Positions 12,318 to 24,500 of a stretch of 64,000 bases of DNA are shown here, in pieces. Where the stretch lies: contig QRFJ01000769.1 of assembly GCA_006176705.1 (NCBI GenBank), forward strand, positions 245,708 to 309,707, given 5' to 3'. The translations under genes and the position numbers were made by a program. Within the stretch, counting starts at the first letter, position 1. Every line of letters begins with the position of its first letter. The DNA comes from Cocos nucifera (lineage: Eukaryota; Streptophyta; Magnoliopsida; Arecales; Arecaceae). Below the pieces are notes generated by a model. The model was not told where the DNA came from and did not search any database. It saw only the letters and a program-made list of their open reading frames with translations.

Positions 12318-13572
12318 TGTTAGATATATGTGCTCTAGAAGCCAAAATTGGCTGACACTTGTAATACACTTTTAGGGGCAAAATTATAATTTTGACTAAA
12401 ATCAATAAAATGGGTTATTTTCTATCACATATGTATATTTAGTGTCTGTGATACATCCTTTAAGTTAATGGTAATGATAATTCATATTTTTAAGAGTTGA
12501 AAATTTAAGACATGAATAATCATTATTAACTCATAAAATGCTTCCGACCATAGGATCATCACGAGGATGATGATTGATCCGAAAGGTTGGTGTACAATCG
12601 CTTCTCTTTAGTAGATGAGTCTTGAGTCTACGGTATGGAGACACCAGAGTAAGAGTACAGGTACTCATTAGAGAATGAGGGCACTGAGCATGACCATCTC
12701 GAGTAGTCATTAGAAAGTCTACCTTCTCATCAATGACTGACTTGATGCTGCAGTAGTGTATCAGGTTCTTTGACCTGAGGTGCATCGGCAGTTCACCTTG
12801 AGGGTGTTATAGTTTGACTACACCATTACTCGATCTCCTAGCCATTTGAAATGCTAAGGTGTATGTTGGCTATATCATGTTTATTGTAGGAACTGGATTG
12901 CATCAAGATGGAATCTATCTACCTTGCTGGTAGAGGAGCTGCCCTATGATGATCATGAGAATCAAGTCCAGAAGCCCATGGCCATGGCAGAGTAAAATAA
13001 TAGAAAGAGTTTCTATTTAGGTTTTCACATCGAACTTGAATCGAATGATTACATCATATGATAGAAACTAGGGTTTGATGAGTTCACCTTAACCCTAATC
13101 AGATCGGGGCTCAAGATAGAAGAACTTAATCACTGGTGGATTTTGGGAGCAATTAGAATGATTTAGATGATCAATCATTCTAGCTGTTCGAATCAGAAGA
13201 GTTCTGATCCATCGAAAGGAGTTTCGATGATGTCGATGATAGAGATCATGACATATCCCATTACCATACAGAACTAAACCTAACTGAGTCACACAAACAA
13301 GGGTCTGAATCTGATGATCATCAATTGAATTGATCTAGTTCAGTTGATCAGAATGAGATTCAATTAGGTTCAAGGAAATCGTGCTAGCACTCGATTGAAC
13401 CTAACGTACTTCTTTTACCATCATAAATAGTTGTCCTGATTGAGCCAAAGAAGTTTGTGCTCGATCAGAGGCCTTCACTTGGTCTGATTGGAGCTTGTCT
13501 AGGTTAGAAAAGGGTTGTCTTATTTTGTATGATAATACCTACCATTTTTGGTCACCTGCCATTTCTCGACCT

Positions 13573-13631
13573 TTGACTTTGGTCAAAAGTTGACCTTTGA
13601 CTGGTCAAATATTGACCATTGATACTTTGAC
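13573..13631 (+). promoter_or_regulatory. W-box cluster in Copia-I U3 (B)
   Basis: Seven W-box cores (TTGAC or its complement GTCAA) lie within 59 bp, some 315 bp upstream of the TATA box. W-boxes are the binding sites of plant WRKY factors, which act in defence and wound responses. The cluster is also present in the 3' LTR (about 39450-39520) and in element A. Its activity is inferred from sequence only. Confidence 0.6.
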
Positions 13632-13945
13632 TTCTGTCCATGTGTCACGCACCTATTGGAGAACTGGTGGGGGCTTTTCCTCTTGTCAGAACCTAGTAAG
13701 GAGGAGGGCGCATGCCACCCTTGGCATGTGTCCAAGCTGGAGGCGCCCAGGAGTCCCTGTTGGATAGGGACTTCATCTCCCTTTTGGATTTCAATTAGAC
13801 TCCTCCTAAGAACCAAGTTTGACTGATCTTAGGCACCATCTAAGGAGGAATCCAAGGGACTCTATTCTCACCAATCAAATTTAGATCTGATTTCATAAAG
13901 GGTTGTGATTGATTGGGAAGAAGAGGAGTTGGATCATGCATAGTC

Positions 13946-13953
13946 TATAAATA
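13946..13953 (+). promoter_or_regulatory. TATA box of Copia-I 5' LTR (B)
   Basis: TATAAATA, conserved in the 3' LTR (39825-39832) and on the minus strand of A. It is the likely core promoter for the element transcript. Confidence 0.75.
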
Positions 13954-14534
13954 AGATCCTGCGCCCAACTCAAGGAGTATCTGAAATTGAATTGAGAATT
14001 CTCCATGCCCCAAGGCTGGTTCTCTCCTCCTCCTCCACACCAAGCCTATCTTCTCCCTCTCCTCTCCATGCCCAATGTTGTTTGGGATCCAAGTTGGTGC
14101 AATCCAGATGAGAGAAAGGCGACAGAAAGCTAGATGGCTGCGCTACTGCAAAGGACAACTGCTGATCTTCGAAAGGTATTTTGAAGATCCTCCAAATTAG
14201 ATCCAGATTTGATTTTTGGAGATGTGATAGAGAAGAAGAGGATTTCTAGATTTAGCTCAAGTGGATATCAGTAGAGGCCAGGCACTTGCATAGCTAGATC
14301 CAGAACCTTTCGCTGCTTATAGGATCATCAATGGATAATAGGATTATCCTACGTTAAGATAAATTAAATTTGATTTAATTTATCTAAATTTATTTTAATT
14401 ATTAAAATAATAAATATCAAATCTAAAATATCCTAGATCTGATCTGGATCAAAGAAATTTTTTTTTGAAATATATCTCTTGATCCGATCAGATCTGAACA
14501 AACCTGATCCGAGAAATCAAGATTTCCCTTCAAC

Positions 14535-14547
14535 TAGTATCAGAGCC
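14535..14547 (+). promoter_or_regulatory. Primer-binding site, initiator-Met tRNA (B)
   Basis: TAGTATCAGAGCC lies two bases after the LTR. It has one mismatch to the canonical TGGTATCAGAGCC seen in element A. Confidence 0.9.
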
Positions 14548-15102
14548 AAGGTTCTAAAGTATTTAGATCTAATTTTAAATTTATTTTAATTAGAAAATAA
14601 TGTAATTTTAGATATCATATGAGATGTGATCAGATCTAAAATCAAAAAAATTAAAATTAAATAATTTGGATCTAAGATTAGAAAATATGCATGACTAGTT
14701 CTAAAATAGAATAGTTCTATAGAATAGTCTTGCATATTTATAATTTAATTTGATTAAATAATATTTTAGATCTATTTATTTATTATTTTTTGAAATTATA
14801 ATTATTATAATAAGATCTAAAAAATAGTAAATAAAAATTATTTAATTTTAAACATCATATGAGATATGATTGATGCATGTCTAGACTAGTTGTAGAATAG
14901 TTCTACATAGTTATCTAGATTAGAGTTTATTTTGATAAGATCAATTTAAATCTAATTTTTTAGATTATTATGAGATAATTTAGATCTGAAAATATGCATG
15001 ATTCGATACATGAGATGTATGCAAAATATACCATGATTAGATCTAATTTGTATATGAGATATATGATATAGATCTAAAATTATTTTATAGTATTACATGT
15101 TC

Positions 15103-15227
15103 CTGATTAAGGCGTTCCTCTTGGCCGTCCGGTCATAAGAACGAAGAAGGGTTTAAAGGCCCTCTCCTCCCATCCGATGGGGTGTTCTTATGACGTGTAG
15201 GGGTGCTGCATGTTCGTCCTTAATCAG
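15103..15227 (+). repeat. Nested inverted repeat in Copia-I leader (B)
   Basis: Outer arms CTGATTAAGG (15103-15112) and CCTTAATCAG (15218-15227). Inner arms GTCATAAGAAC (15132-15142) and GTTCTTATGAC (15184-15194). A small hairpin CCCAT/ATGGG lies near 15170-15182. It could fold as a branched RNA hairpin. A packaging or dimerisation role is only a guess. Confidence 0.75.
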
Positions 15228-15595
15228 AAACCCAAAACTTACTTTCTACAAAATCCTAGATCTTAAAATCCTAGGATTTATTGTGCATATTTTGTTTATG
15301 AACCCTACTTAATTAAGAATTAAGATTATGAAATATTAATTAGGTCTAAAATTGAGAATTTTAGATCTAAGACATATTCATAATACTGGGTTCGGGCTTG
15401 GGTAGCTCAATTAGGTCTAAGCAGTTGATCAAATCGAATCAAGAGTTGGTTAGATGGGATCAACAATGCTTAAATTGACAAGCCTAATAGGATTAAGTCT
15501 GGGTCAAGATCGAGTCACGATCAAGCAAGACCTAATTAGGCTCAGAGGTTAGAGTCTGGATTGTAGGCTAACCCAATTGGTTCTGGCTCAATAAT

Positions 15596-15720
15596 TTGGT
15601 GTCTAAGGTAAGTTTGGCACATACGATCGACTGATTTTTAATTGGGAGCTACTCGACCTGAATGCGTTCTTGTACGAGTTAATGGCATATCCCTTCCACC
15701 GATCTCACTTACCTGGCCAT
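15596..15720 (+). promoter_or_regulatory. Shared leader module GGTAAG/CTTACC (Copia-I B)
   Basis: Begins TTGGTGTCTAAGGTAAG and ends CTTCCACCGATCTCACTTACCTGGCC. GGTAAGT and ACTTACC can pair. Related blocks in the same sense lie in the Copia-II leader (40409-40522) and the Gypsy-IV leader (48429-48575). Function is unknown. Confidence 0.55.
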
Positions 15721-16406
15721 ATCTGTTGACTCAGTTCTGATTTGAGGTGGTCAATAATCCGAGCTAACCCATGCCACTAGGTTAGTCATAATTGTTATGA
15801 CTATGATAAGTCTAGTTTAATGAGACCTGAATTCAATTCTTCCTAAGAAAAGATTAAGTCTGAGGTCTTCCACCATTGTAGATGTGCGGGCCCTTCCTCG
15901 GGGTTGATTGTTCTCGACTGGATATAGTGGCTTCAGTTGCACCAGGAAAAGATGCAACCATGTCTATTAGGCATTGGATGCTATGGGCTGGAGGATGAGT
16001 TGGGCTCAATATTTTGGATACGGTGAGAGACTCAATTAGGAATCCAGTCTGTGCAAATGGTGGGTCTGACTTAACTAAGGAGTGGATCAATATTTCGGAT
16101 ATGGTGAGATTCATGAATTAGAGATCAAGTTTGGGTGCACCATGATTAGAGAATCATTGAACAAGAGTTGTTCACTCATTGGCTAACCCATCACCAATAA
16201 CTGTTAGGTGAGGTGATGAGTCAGTTGGTGAGACCGCACCACCCACTAAAAATCATTAATCATGAAGATTTTCGCATCTCTATAGAGGGAGTGTAGGGAT
16301 CCGAAAAAATAATGAGAGCTAATTTATTTAAAAATAAAATCTCTAAACAAATTGGTCAAGTCATAATTACAGTATCTAACTTGAATCTTTGACTCTCTAT
16401 AGAAAA

Positions 16407-17280
16407 ATATCTGCATCCAACCCATTAGCACGTATCCTGGACACACATAGACTGACCAACCCAATTATAAAGATTGGCTCAGGAACTACAAAATCATTTT
16501 GGGTTTCAAGAAGTTAACCCATGTATTGGATCAGGATCCTCCCACCTTACCAGCCCGTCCATCCATTGAACAGAGAGCGTCTCTGAAAAATGGATAGACG
16601 AAGATAATAAGGCTAGATATTATATGTTGGGCTCGATGTCTGATGAGCTCCAGCACCAACATGAAGATATCGGGACTGCTCGCCAAATGTTGGCTCACCT
16701 GCAAGAGATGTTTGGTGAACAGAGTCGTGCAGCCAAGTATCAAGTCATGAAATGACTTTTTAAGGCTAAGATGCATGATGGGCAGTCAGTCCAAGATCAC
16801 TATCTGATGATGATCAAGGACTTGGAAGAGCTTGAGAAGCTCGGTGTGAAGTTAGACTTGGATCTGCAGAATGATATTATTCTGCAATCCTTGACTGATG
16901 CATATGGGCAATTCATCATGAATTACCACATGCATAAACTTCAAAATTTCTTGGCCGAATTAATGAACATGCTGGTCACTGCTGAGCTTTCTATGAAAGG
17001 TTCTAAAGGCTCAGTTCTTGCTATGGAATGGACTTCTTCCAAAAGAAAGTCTTCTGGAAAGAAAAAGAAGTCTGCGAAAAAGCAAAAGGTGGAAGGAGCA
17101 AAGAAGAAGAAGGTAGAGCCGAAGAAGAAGGCCACTGTCAAAGAAAAGTGTTTCCATTGCAACAGCGATGACCATTGGAAGCGAAACTGCCCTACTTACC
17201 TGGCCACCCTGAAGAACAAGAAGGAAGGTCCTTCTGGAGGTATGCTCGTTATTGAGTCTAACCTTACGGTTTCTTCTGCA
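16407..17280 (+). pseudogene. Copia-I gag, element B
   Basis: A UBN2-family gag. By comparison with element A the start codon should be at 16407, but here it reads ATA. The conserved block NYKDWLRNYK follows near 16450, then a frameshift. The frame that includes 16624 onward carries DELQHQHEDIGTARQML. A TGA stop at 16753-16755 is shared with A. From 16771 the frame is open through the helical gag core, a Lys-rich stretch and the zinc knuckle CFHCNSDDHWKRNC (from 17149, residue 127 of that frame). The lost start, the stop and the frameshift make it a pseudogene. Confidence 0.88.
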
Positions 17281-18259
17281 TCCAGTTGGGTGCTTGACTC
17301 TGGTTCTAGTGCTCATCTGTGCACTTCCATGCAGGGTCTTGAGGATAGCAGGAGGCTGAGGGATGGAGACATGATCCTATGCATCGAATAATGGAGCAAG
17401 AGTTGCTGCAGTGGCGGTGGGAAACATACCCTCTTCGATTACCATCTGGTTTAGACTTAGTTTTGAAAGACTGTTATTATGTGCCTGCAGCTAGCAGGAA
17501 TTTGATTTCTATTTCATGCTTAGCACTAGAAGGCTATGTGATTACCTTCTTTAAGGACCATTGTAACATTCTTTATGAAAGAAATAAAATTGCAAATAGT
17601 TTTCTTATTAACGATCTTTATCAGCTACATATTGATGTATCTCTTCTAACTATCGAGCAAAACATGAATGCCAAATGACCTAGGGATAGTCCAAATGATA
17701 GGATATCTATGGCACCTGAGATTAGGTCATATAGCAGAAGATAGGATCAACAAATTGGAGAAAAATGGGCTATTGAGTCCGTTGACTTTCGAGTCATATC
17801 CAACTTGTGAATCTTGTCTTCAAGGCAAAATGACTAAACTTCCTTTTGTTAGGACATGGGGAAAGGGCCACAGATCTCCTTGCCCTAGTACATACTGATG
17901 TGTGTGGCCCATTTGATGTGCCGGCTAGAGGCAATTTTGTCTACTTCATTACCTTTACCGATGATCTATCTAGGTATGGGTATGTGTATCTTATGAGACA
18001 CAAGTCTGAAGCTTTTGAAAAGTTCAAAGAATTCAGACATGAAGTAGAAAAATAAACTGAAAAACCCATTAAGGTTCTTCGATCAGATCGAGGAGGTGAA
18101 TACCTTAGCCAAGAATTCCTAGACTATCTCAAGAAAAATGGCATAGTCTCTCAATGGACTCCACCAGGAACACCTCAACTCAATGGGATTTCAGAATGGA
18201 AGAAATCGGACTCTATTGGATATGGTCCGATCCATGATGAGCTTCACAGACCTTCCTGA
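17281..18259 (+). pseudogene. Copia-I protease and integrase N-terminal part, element B
   Basis: The retropepsin motif WVLDSGSSAH has its catalytic Asp codon at 17296. A frameshift near 17385 leads to the gag-pre-integrase zinc region WHLRLGHI...CESCLQGKM in 17668-17898. The integrase core follows with HTDVCGP and FTDDLSRYGYVYLM (17846-18055). A TAA stop at 18056-18058 interrupts it, and the same stop recurs in the second copy near 35815. The DRGGEY motif and the catalytic-Glu region follow. The sequence ends at an N run in the middle of integrase. The equivalent continuation is at 36019. Confidence 0.88.
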
Positions 18260-18361
18260 NNNNNNNNNNNNNNNNNNNNNNNNNNNNNNNNNNNNNNNNN
18301 NNNNNNNNNNNNNNNNNNNNNNNNNNNNNNNNNNNNNNNNNNNNNNNNNNNNNNNNNNNNN
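18260..18361. other. Run of N (assembly gap)
   Basis: 102 undetermined bases, close to the conventional 100-N placeholder. The gap breaks integrase. The sequence on its right is not the continuation of that on its left. Confidence 0.98.
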
Positions 18362-19260
18362 AGAGAGAGATATTCTATCCCTCACGATTACATTAGAACA
18401 CCATTTTCACGTCCTTTGCCATATTTTATAATCGAAATAGGGCTACAATGGCAAGCAATGTACGGATGGATTTAGCATAGCCACTGGAAGGTATCCGGAT
18501 AGTCAATGCCTTCGAATTGACTATAACCTTTTTGCCACTAGTCTAGCCTTGAATGTCTCCACATTCCACATCTTAACACCAATCTTTCTCTTGAAATCAT
18601 TACACCCAATAGGTATATACTCTCGGTGGATTCTACCAAGGTCAAGACTTGGTTTGAGTGCATCGAGTCTATTTCTGAACTGTATTGCATCTAGCCATTT
18701 CTCGGAGTTGATATCTGATATCGCCTCGTTGTAGGTTTTGGGATCATCACCATGAGCACCATTACCTATGAGAAACATTTTCTCTACTTCCTCTGAAATA
18801 ATACCTAAGTATCTTTCAGGAGGATGAAAAATTCTTTCCAATCTATGAGGTGGAGGAGGTAGTATTCTTATTGGCTCAACCTAATTTGGTTCCAATTGGT
18901 CCTTAGCTCGTTGTACGTATGAGATTTTCTCATCAAGCTTGATCTGCTTTCCAATGCTGCTTCTTGAATAATTGCTATTTCAAGAAAGATGGCATGTCAA
19001 CTCACAATCACATTATGGTCTTTTAGAATGTAGAAATACTATCCTAATGACTCTTTAGGATATCCTACGAATCGAGCTTTGAAGGACCTAAACTCTAACT
19101 TATCCACTTATTATCTTTTGACAGGAGCTAGACAACCCCAAATTCTGAGATGACTCAGACTTGGTTTCTTATCATGTCATATCTCATACGGTGTGGTAGG
19201 AATGATTAGAGGGAACCCTATTCAGTAGATAAAGAAGTTATAATGAGTATCTCCAAAGAA
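18362..19260 (-). pseudogene. Inverted Copia-I integrase-end/RT fragment
   Basis: Reverse complement of about 36030-36900. The open piece 18841-18521 carries FHPPERYLGIISEEVEK and the other residues of the integrase-RT linker and RT N-terminus found on the plus strand at 36450-36760. Quality is poor near the N run (18362-18430) and many bases differ. The fragment ends abruptly at about 19260, where Gypsy-IV leader sequence begins. It is inverted relative to the Copia-I element in which it lies. It may be an assembly artefact or a real inverted duplication. Confidence 0.85.
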
Positions 19261-19537
19261 AAGGAGGGCTTGAAGGTGATCTTGGCAGTTAGGAGCTGTC
19301 TAGATCTAGGATAACTCTTAGTCAGGATTGATTGCCTAACTTGTTTGCCAAATAATATCTAACATAAACCACAAATTAACTCCTCCCTATCTTCTCCAGA
19401 TTTAAGACTCCTTTAGGATTTTTCCTCTTCTTTCTTTCTCTCTTCTTTTCTTAAAAAAATAAATAAATAAATAAATAAATAAAATTAAAAAATTAAAAAA
19501 AAAATATCTTGAACCATATATCAAATTGCACTAGTAC
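19261..19537 (+). other. End of Gypsy-IV leader (E1)
   Basis: Matches 48602-48874. It contains a (AAAT)n run at about 19454-19485 and ends at the gag ATG. There is no gene. Confidence 0.85.
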
Positions 19538-21560
19538 ATGCACGGTAGAAGATCACTTTTACCTGACCTAGTTAAACCAGATCCTGAAATTGAAAGACTA
19601 ATTCATTTAAGACCAGATAATCAAATGGCTGGAAAATCGTGAAGAACCACCTAGGCAGATGAAGGAATACTTTATTCCTTCCACCTACAACCCATCGACT
19701 TGCATCCACATACCTGATATCCCTGCTAGCCACTATGAGATTAAGTCGACCACAATCCAGATGCTCCCATCTTTTTATGGGAATGCCAATGAAGACCCTT
19801 ACAAACATCTGGATGAAGTTCTTAGAAATCTGCTCTACGGTAAAAATTCAGAATTTTTCTGATGATGCCCTTAGACTGACCTTGTTCCCTTTCTCATTAA
19901 AAGATAAAGCCAAGTACTGGCTTGGCACATTAGGAAGAACAATTCAAACATGGGCAGAGATGCAACATGAATTTCTTAAGAAATTTTATCCCATAGGACG
20001 AACCAATACCTATGAGGCGAGCCATCACAGGATTTGCTCAGCTTCCAGGGGAACAAATTCATGAATCATGGGAAAGACTTAAGGAACTTCTTAGAAAATG
20101 CCCACACCATGGTCTATCTAAGTGGCAAATTGTACAAGCTTTCTATGAAGGTTTAGGAGATCAATATAAGCAGATGGTTGATGCATCCTGTGGAGGTGCA
20201 TTCATGAGCAAAAGTGAGGATGAAGCTTATACCTTATTTGAAACTTTAAGTGAAAACTCTATTAACCATGCTTCATTATCCTTCTTATGAAAGATCAATT
20301 TCTCAACAAAAACGGGCAGGAATTTATGAGATCAAAACTCCAGAACTTCAATTCTAAGACAGACTTGAACATAATAGCACAAAAATTAGATAAAGTCGAC
20401 CTTATTGCCACAGAAATTAGATCAATTCCTAAACTTAGGTCAACAATCTCCTGCACAATACACACCAGCTTCTAATTATCAGGAGATTTGCTCTATTTGT
20501 GCTAGCCCAACACATCATGTAAGTGAATGTCCCACGGTTGCACAATTACCACCTCTTATCCAAGAACAAGTCCAAGCTGCTCAAGGTTACTCCAAAACCA
20601 CTTAATGACCCATATTCAAATTCATATAATCCTGGTTGGAGAAACCATCCTAATTTCTCTTGGAAACCACAACAAGACTCAGGCTCAGACCCAAATCCCA
20701 CCAGTTCAAAATTATCAAAATAGGCCCCAGTACCAGAACTATGCCTATAATAAGGGTCAGCCTAGTCAGTCTTCTCAACCACTACATTATAATCAACCCT
20801 CATACCCACCTCCTCAACAGACCAATCTAGCCGACGATAAATTCAATCAACTTCAACAATTAATTCTAAGCCAACAACAATCAATCGCCAGACTAGAAGC
20901 TCAAATAGGACAAATAGCTGAGTCTAGCATGAGGAGAGAACCGGGTCAATTACCAAGCCAACCAATTGCAAATCCTAAAAATAATCCATCCAATGTCTAT
21001 CAACCACCTGGATTTACTCATCCATCTAACATTCCACCTAAGAACCCCCAATTAGAAAATGCCAAAGCAATATCTGAACTTAGAAGTGGTAGGATTCTTA
21101 AGGACCCATATCAAGACCAGGTGATAGAGGCCAATACTGATGTTAGCCAAGATGAGAAATTTGAAGAAGAGGATAATCATATAGAAGAACTTGAGCTTAA
21201 GACTGGTACTGACACTGATAAGATGGATAAAGAAAAGAAGAGAACAGATGAATTAGCTGAGACATATAAACCCAAAGCCCCGTTCCCTTCGGCCTTAGAA
21301 GCAGGCTCTTCTCGCAAAAAGCAAGAAACACGCAACAAGGAGCTAATGGAACTATTTAAACAAGTTCATATTAATTTACCCCTCCTCGATGCAATTCAGC
21401 ATGTTCCAGCCTATGCTAAATTTCTTAAAGAACTCTGTACCCAAAAGCGTGAGCCACGAACCACCAAAAGAGTTATGCTATCCGAGGATGTAAGTGCGGT
21501 CCTGTTAAATCCAATACCTCAAAAGATGAAAGATCCTGGTGCACCCTTAATTTCATGTGT
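19538..21560 (+). pseudogene. Gypsy-IV gag, E1
   Basis: Retrotrans_gag-type capsid gene starting at ATG 19538 (MHGRRSLLPD), equivalent to 48875 in E2. The conserved gag core (DDALRLTLFPFSLKDKAKYW) lies near 19860-19920. A CX2CX4HX4C zinc knuckle, CSICASPTHHVSEC, lies near 20490-20530. A Gln/Asn/Pro-rich linker and a charged region lead to protease. Compared with E2 there are at least six single-base insertions before 20480, so the frame is cut into short pieces. From 20527 it is open into protease. Confidence 0.85.
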
Positions 21561-24500
21561 TATTGGAGGTATAACCTTTGACCGAGCATTACTAGACTTA
21601 GGAGCTAGTGTAAACCTCCTTCCAACCTCGGTTTATGAAAAATTTGGGATTGGAGAATTAAAACCCACGTCAGTCATTTTGCAATTAGCTGATAGATCTA
21701 TAAAAACACCGCGTGGTTTAATTGAGGATGTTCTAGTTAGAGTAGATAAATGTTATTTTCCTGTAGACTTTCTCATACTTGACATGGAACCATCCCAAGA
21801 GCTGAACCAAAATCCCATAATTTTAGGACGTCCATTCTTAGCAACCTGCCAATGCCAATATCAACTGTAAAATGGGAGCTATGGATATTTCTTTTGGGAA
21901 TCAAAAAGTAAGAATTAATATTTTTAATACCCCAAAGTACACCCAAGAGGAGGAAGACTGCTTTGTAATCAATCAGATAGATGAAATAGTTGAATCTAAT
22001 TCCTCCTTAGATTTACTACAAGATGATGAACCCACTGAAGAAACTCAAACCCAGGAAGTAAATACCCTGCTTAATTCACCTCAACCATCACATTCATTAC
22101 CTTGGTCAGTGAAAATTGAGCCCTTACCTGAGCGAAAAATTGAACCACTACGTCCTTCAATTCAGGCCCCACCACAACTTGAACTAAAACCTTTACCTGA
22201 ATCACTTAAGTATGTATTTTTAGGATCAAAGAAAACCCTACCAGTAATAATTGCTTCCAACTTAACTACTGAACAGGAAAACCAATTGGTAAATATTCTA
22301 AAAACATATAAAGAGGCCATAGGGTGGACCGTTGCCGATTTAAAAGGAATTAGTCCGTCAATATGCATGCACCATATTTATACAGAAGATAATGCCAAAC
22401 CAACTCGAGAGATGCAAAGAAGGCTTAACCCTAACATGCAAGAAGTAGTCAAGAAAGAAGTAATTAAATGGTTAGATGCTGGAATTATTTATCCTATCTC
22501 TGACAGCCACTGGGTGAGTCCTACACAAGTTGTTCCAAAAAAATCTGGACTTACGGTTGTCCGCACTGAACATGGAAACTTAGTACCAACACGACTTTCC
22601 ACTGGGTGGCGTGTCTGCATAGATTATAGAAAACTCAATACAACCACCCGAAAAGATCACTTTCCCTTACCCTTTATCGATCAAATCCTAGAAAGACTAG
22701 CAGGCCAACAATACTTTTGCTTTTTAGATGGATACTCGGGATACAATCAGGTAGCAATCTACCCAGGAGATCAAGGAAAAGACCACCTTTACATGTCCTT
22801 ATGGAACCTTTGCTTTCCGTAGAATGCCATTCGGATTATGTAATGCACCTGCAACTTTTCAACGGTGCATGATGTCAATATTTTCAGACATGATAGGAGA
22901 TTTCTTAGAAATATTCATGGATGACTTTTCAGTCTTTGGAGAATCTTTTGAGAGTTGTCTCAACAATTTGAAGAAAATATTAAAATGATGTATTGAGGCT
23001 AATCTAGTGTTAAGCTGGGAAAAGAGCCACTTCATGGTTCAAGAAGGGATCGTTTTAGGACATATAGTATCCAAGAAAGGGATTGAGGTAGATAAAGCTA
23101 AAGTTGAACTAATTTCTAAACTTCCTCCTCCCACTTCTGTCAAACAAATTCGATCTTTTCTTGGTCATGTAGGATTCTATCGTCGCTTCATCAAAGAGTT
23201 CTCTAAAATTTCTCGTCCTTTGTGTAATCTCCTTGCTAAGGATGTTTCTTTTAACTTTGATGAAAATTGTCTTAAAGCTTATGAAATCTTAAAAGAAGCT
23301 GTGACCAAAGCTCCAATCATACAACCTCCTAATTGGTCACTACCTTTTGAAATTATGTGCGATGCCTCAGATTTTGCCATAGGAGCTGTCCTAGGCCAAA
23401 GGGTAAACAAATGTCCTGTAGTGATCTATTATGCTAGTAGAACTCTGAATGAAGCACAAATGAATTATACCACCACTGAAAAAGAGTTGCTAGCCATTGT
23501 GTTTGCCCTAGAAAAGTTTAGATCATATTTATTAGGATCAAAAATCATAATTTACTCGGATCATTCAGCCTTGAGATACCTGCTCTCAAAGAAAGATGCT
23601 AAACCATGATTAATTAGATGGATTTTACTGTTACAAGAATTTGACATTGAAATTCGAGATAAGAAGGGATCTAAAAATGTTGTAGCAGACCATCTGTCTA
23701 GGATCCTAGTGAAAGATAATGAACCTGTATCAATCAGAGAATCTTTTCCAGATGAACAATTGTTAACAGTTTCACATACAAAGACTCCTTGGTTTGCAAA
23801 TATTGTCAATTACTTAGTCATAGGATAAATTCCTGATGGCTGGTCTAAGAATGAAAAGGATCGATTCTTTGCTCAAATCAAATATTATTTTTGGGAAGAT
23901 CCTGAGCTTTTTAGAATTTGTGCTGATCAAATCATTCGTAGATGTGTTCCTGAATCTGAACAATGGAGTATCTTACAATTTTGTCATACTCTTGCTTGTG
24001 GAGGACACTTTTCTGGACGAAAAACTGCGGCCAAAGTGTTACAGAGTGGTTTTTATTGGCCAACATTATTTAAGGATGCCCATACTTTTAGTCAGGAGTG
24101 TTTTAAGTGTCAAGCCTTAGGGAATATTTCAAAGAAAGACATGATGCCTTTGAACCCCATTTTAGTGGTTGAAATTTTTGATGTATGGGGAATTGATTTT
24201 ATGGGACCTTTTCCACCTTCCAATGGATTTGAATACATTTTGGTAGCTGTCGATTATGTTTCTAAATGGATTGAAGCAATAGCAACTCGAACCAATGATC
24301 ATAAAGTAGTCCTAAAATTTATTCAGAAGAATATCTTTTCCAGGTTCGGATTTCCACGTGCTATCATTAGTGACGGGGGTACCCATTTTACAAATCATCA
24401 ATTTCGAACTTTATTACGAAAATATGGGGTGACACATAAGATAGCTACACCATACCATCCGCAAACAAGTGGTCAGGTAGAAGTCTCTAATAGGGAAATC

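Larger units (their letters stand above)
12318..14532 (+). repeat. Copia-I 5' LTR, element B
   Basis: A 2215-bp LTR starting TGTTAGATAT and ending CCTTCA. Compared with the 3' LTR it lacks 69 bp (present at 38945-39013), with the breakpoints in short TCAC repeats. It contains a W-box cluster (13573-13631) and a TATA box (13946-13953). There is no sense-strand gene. Confidence 0.95.
14548..16406 (+). other. Copia-I 5' leader, element B
   Basis: A non-coding leader of about 1.86 kb. AT-rich to about 15095, then a nested inverted repeat (15103-15227), then the shared GGTAAG/CTTACC module (15596-15720). The open frame on the minus strand at 15854-16114 is antisense and has no domain. I see no gene. 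Confidence 0.85.
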
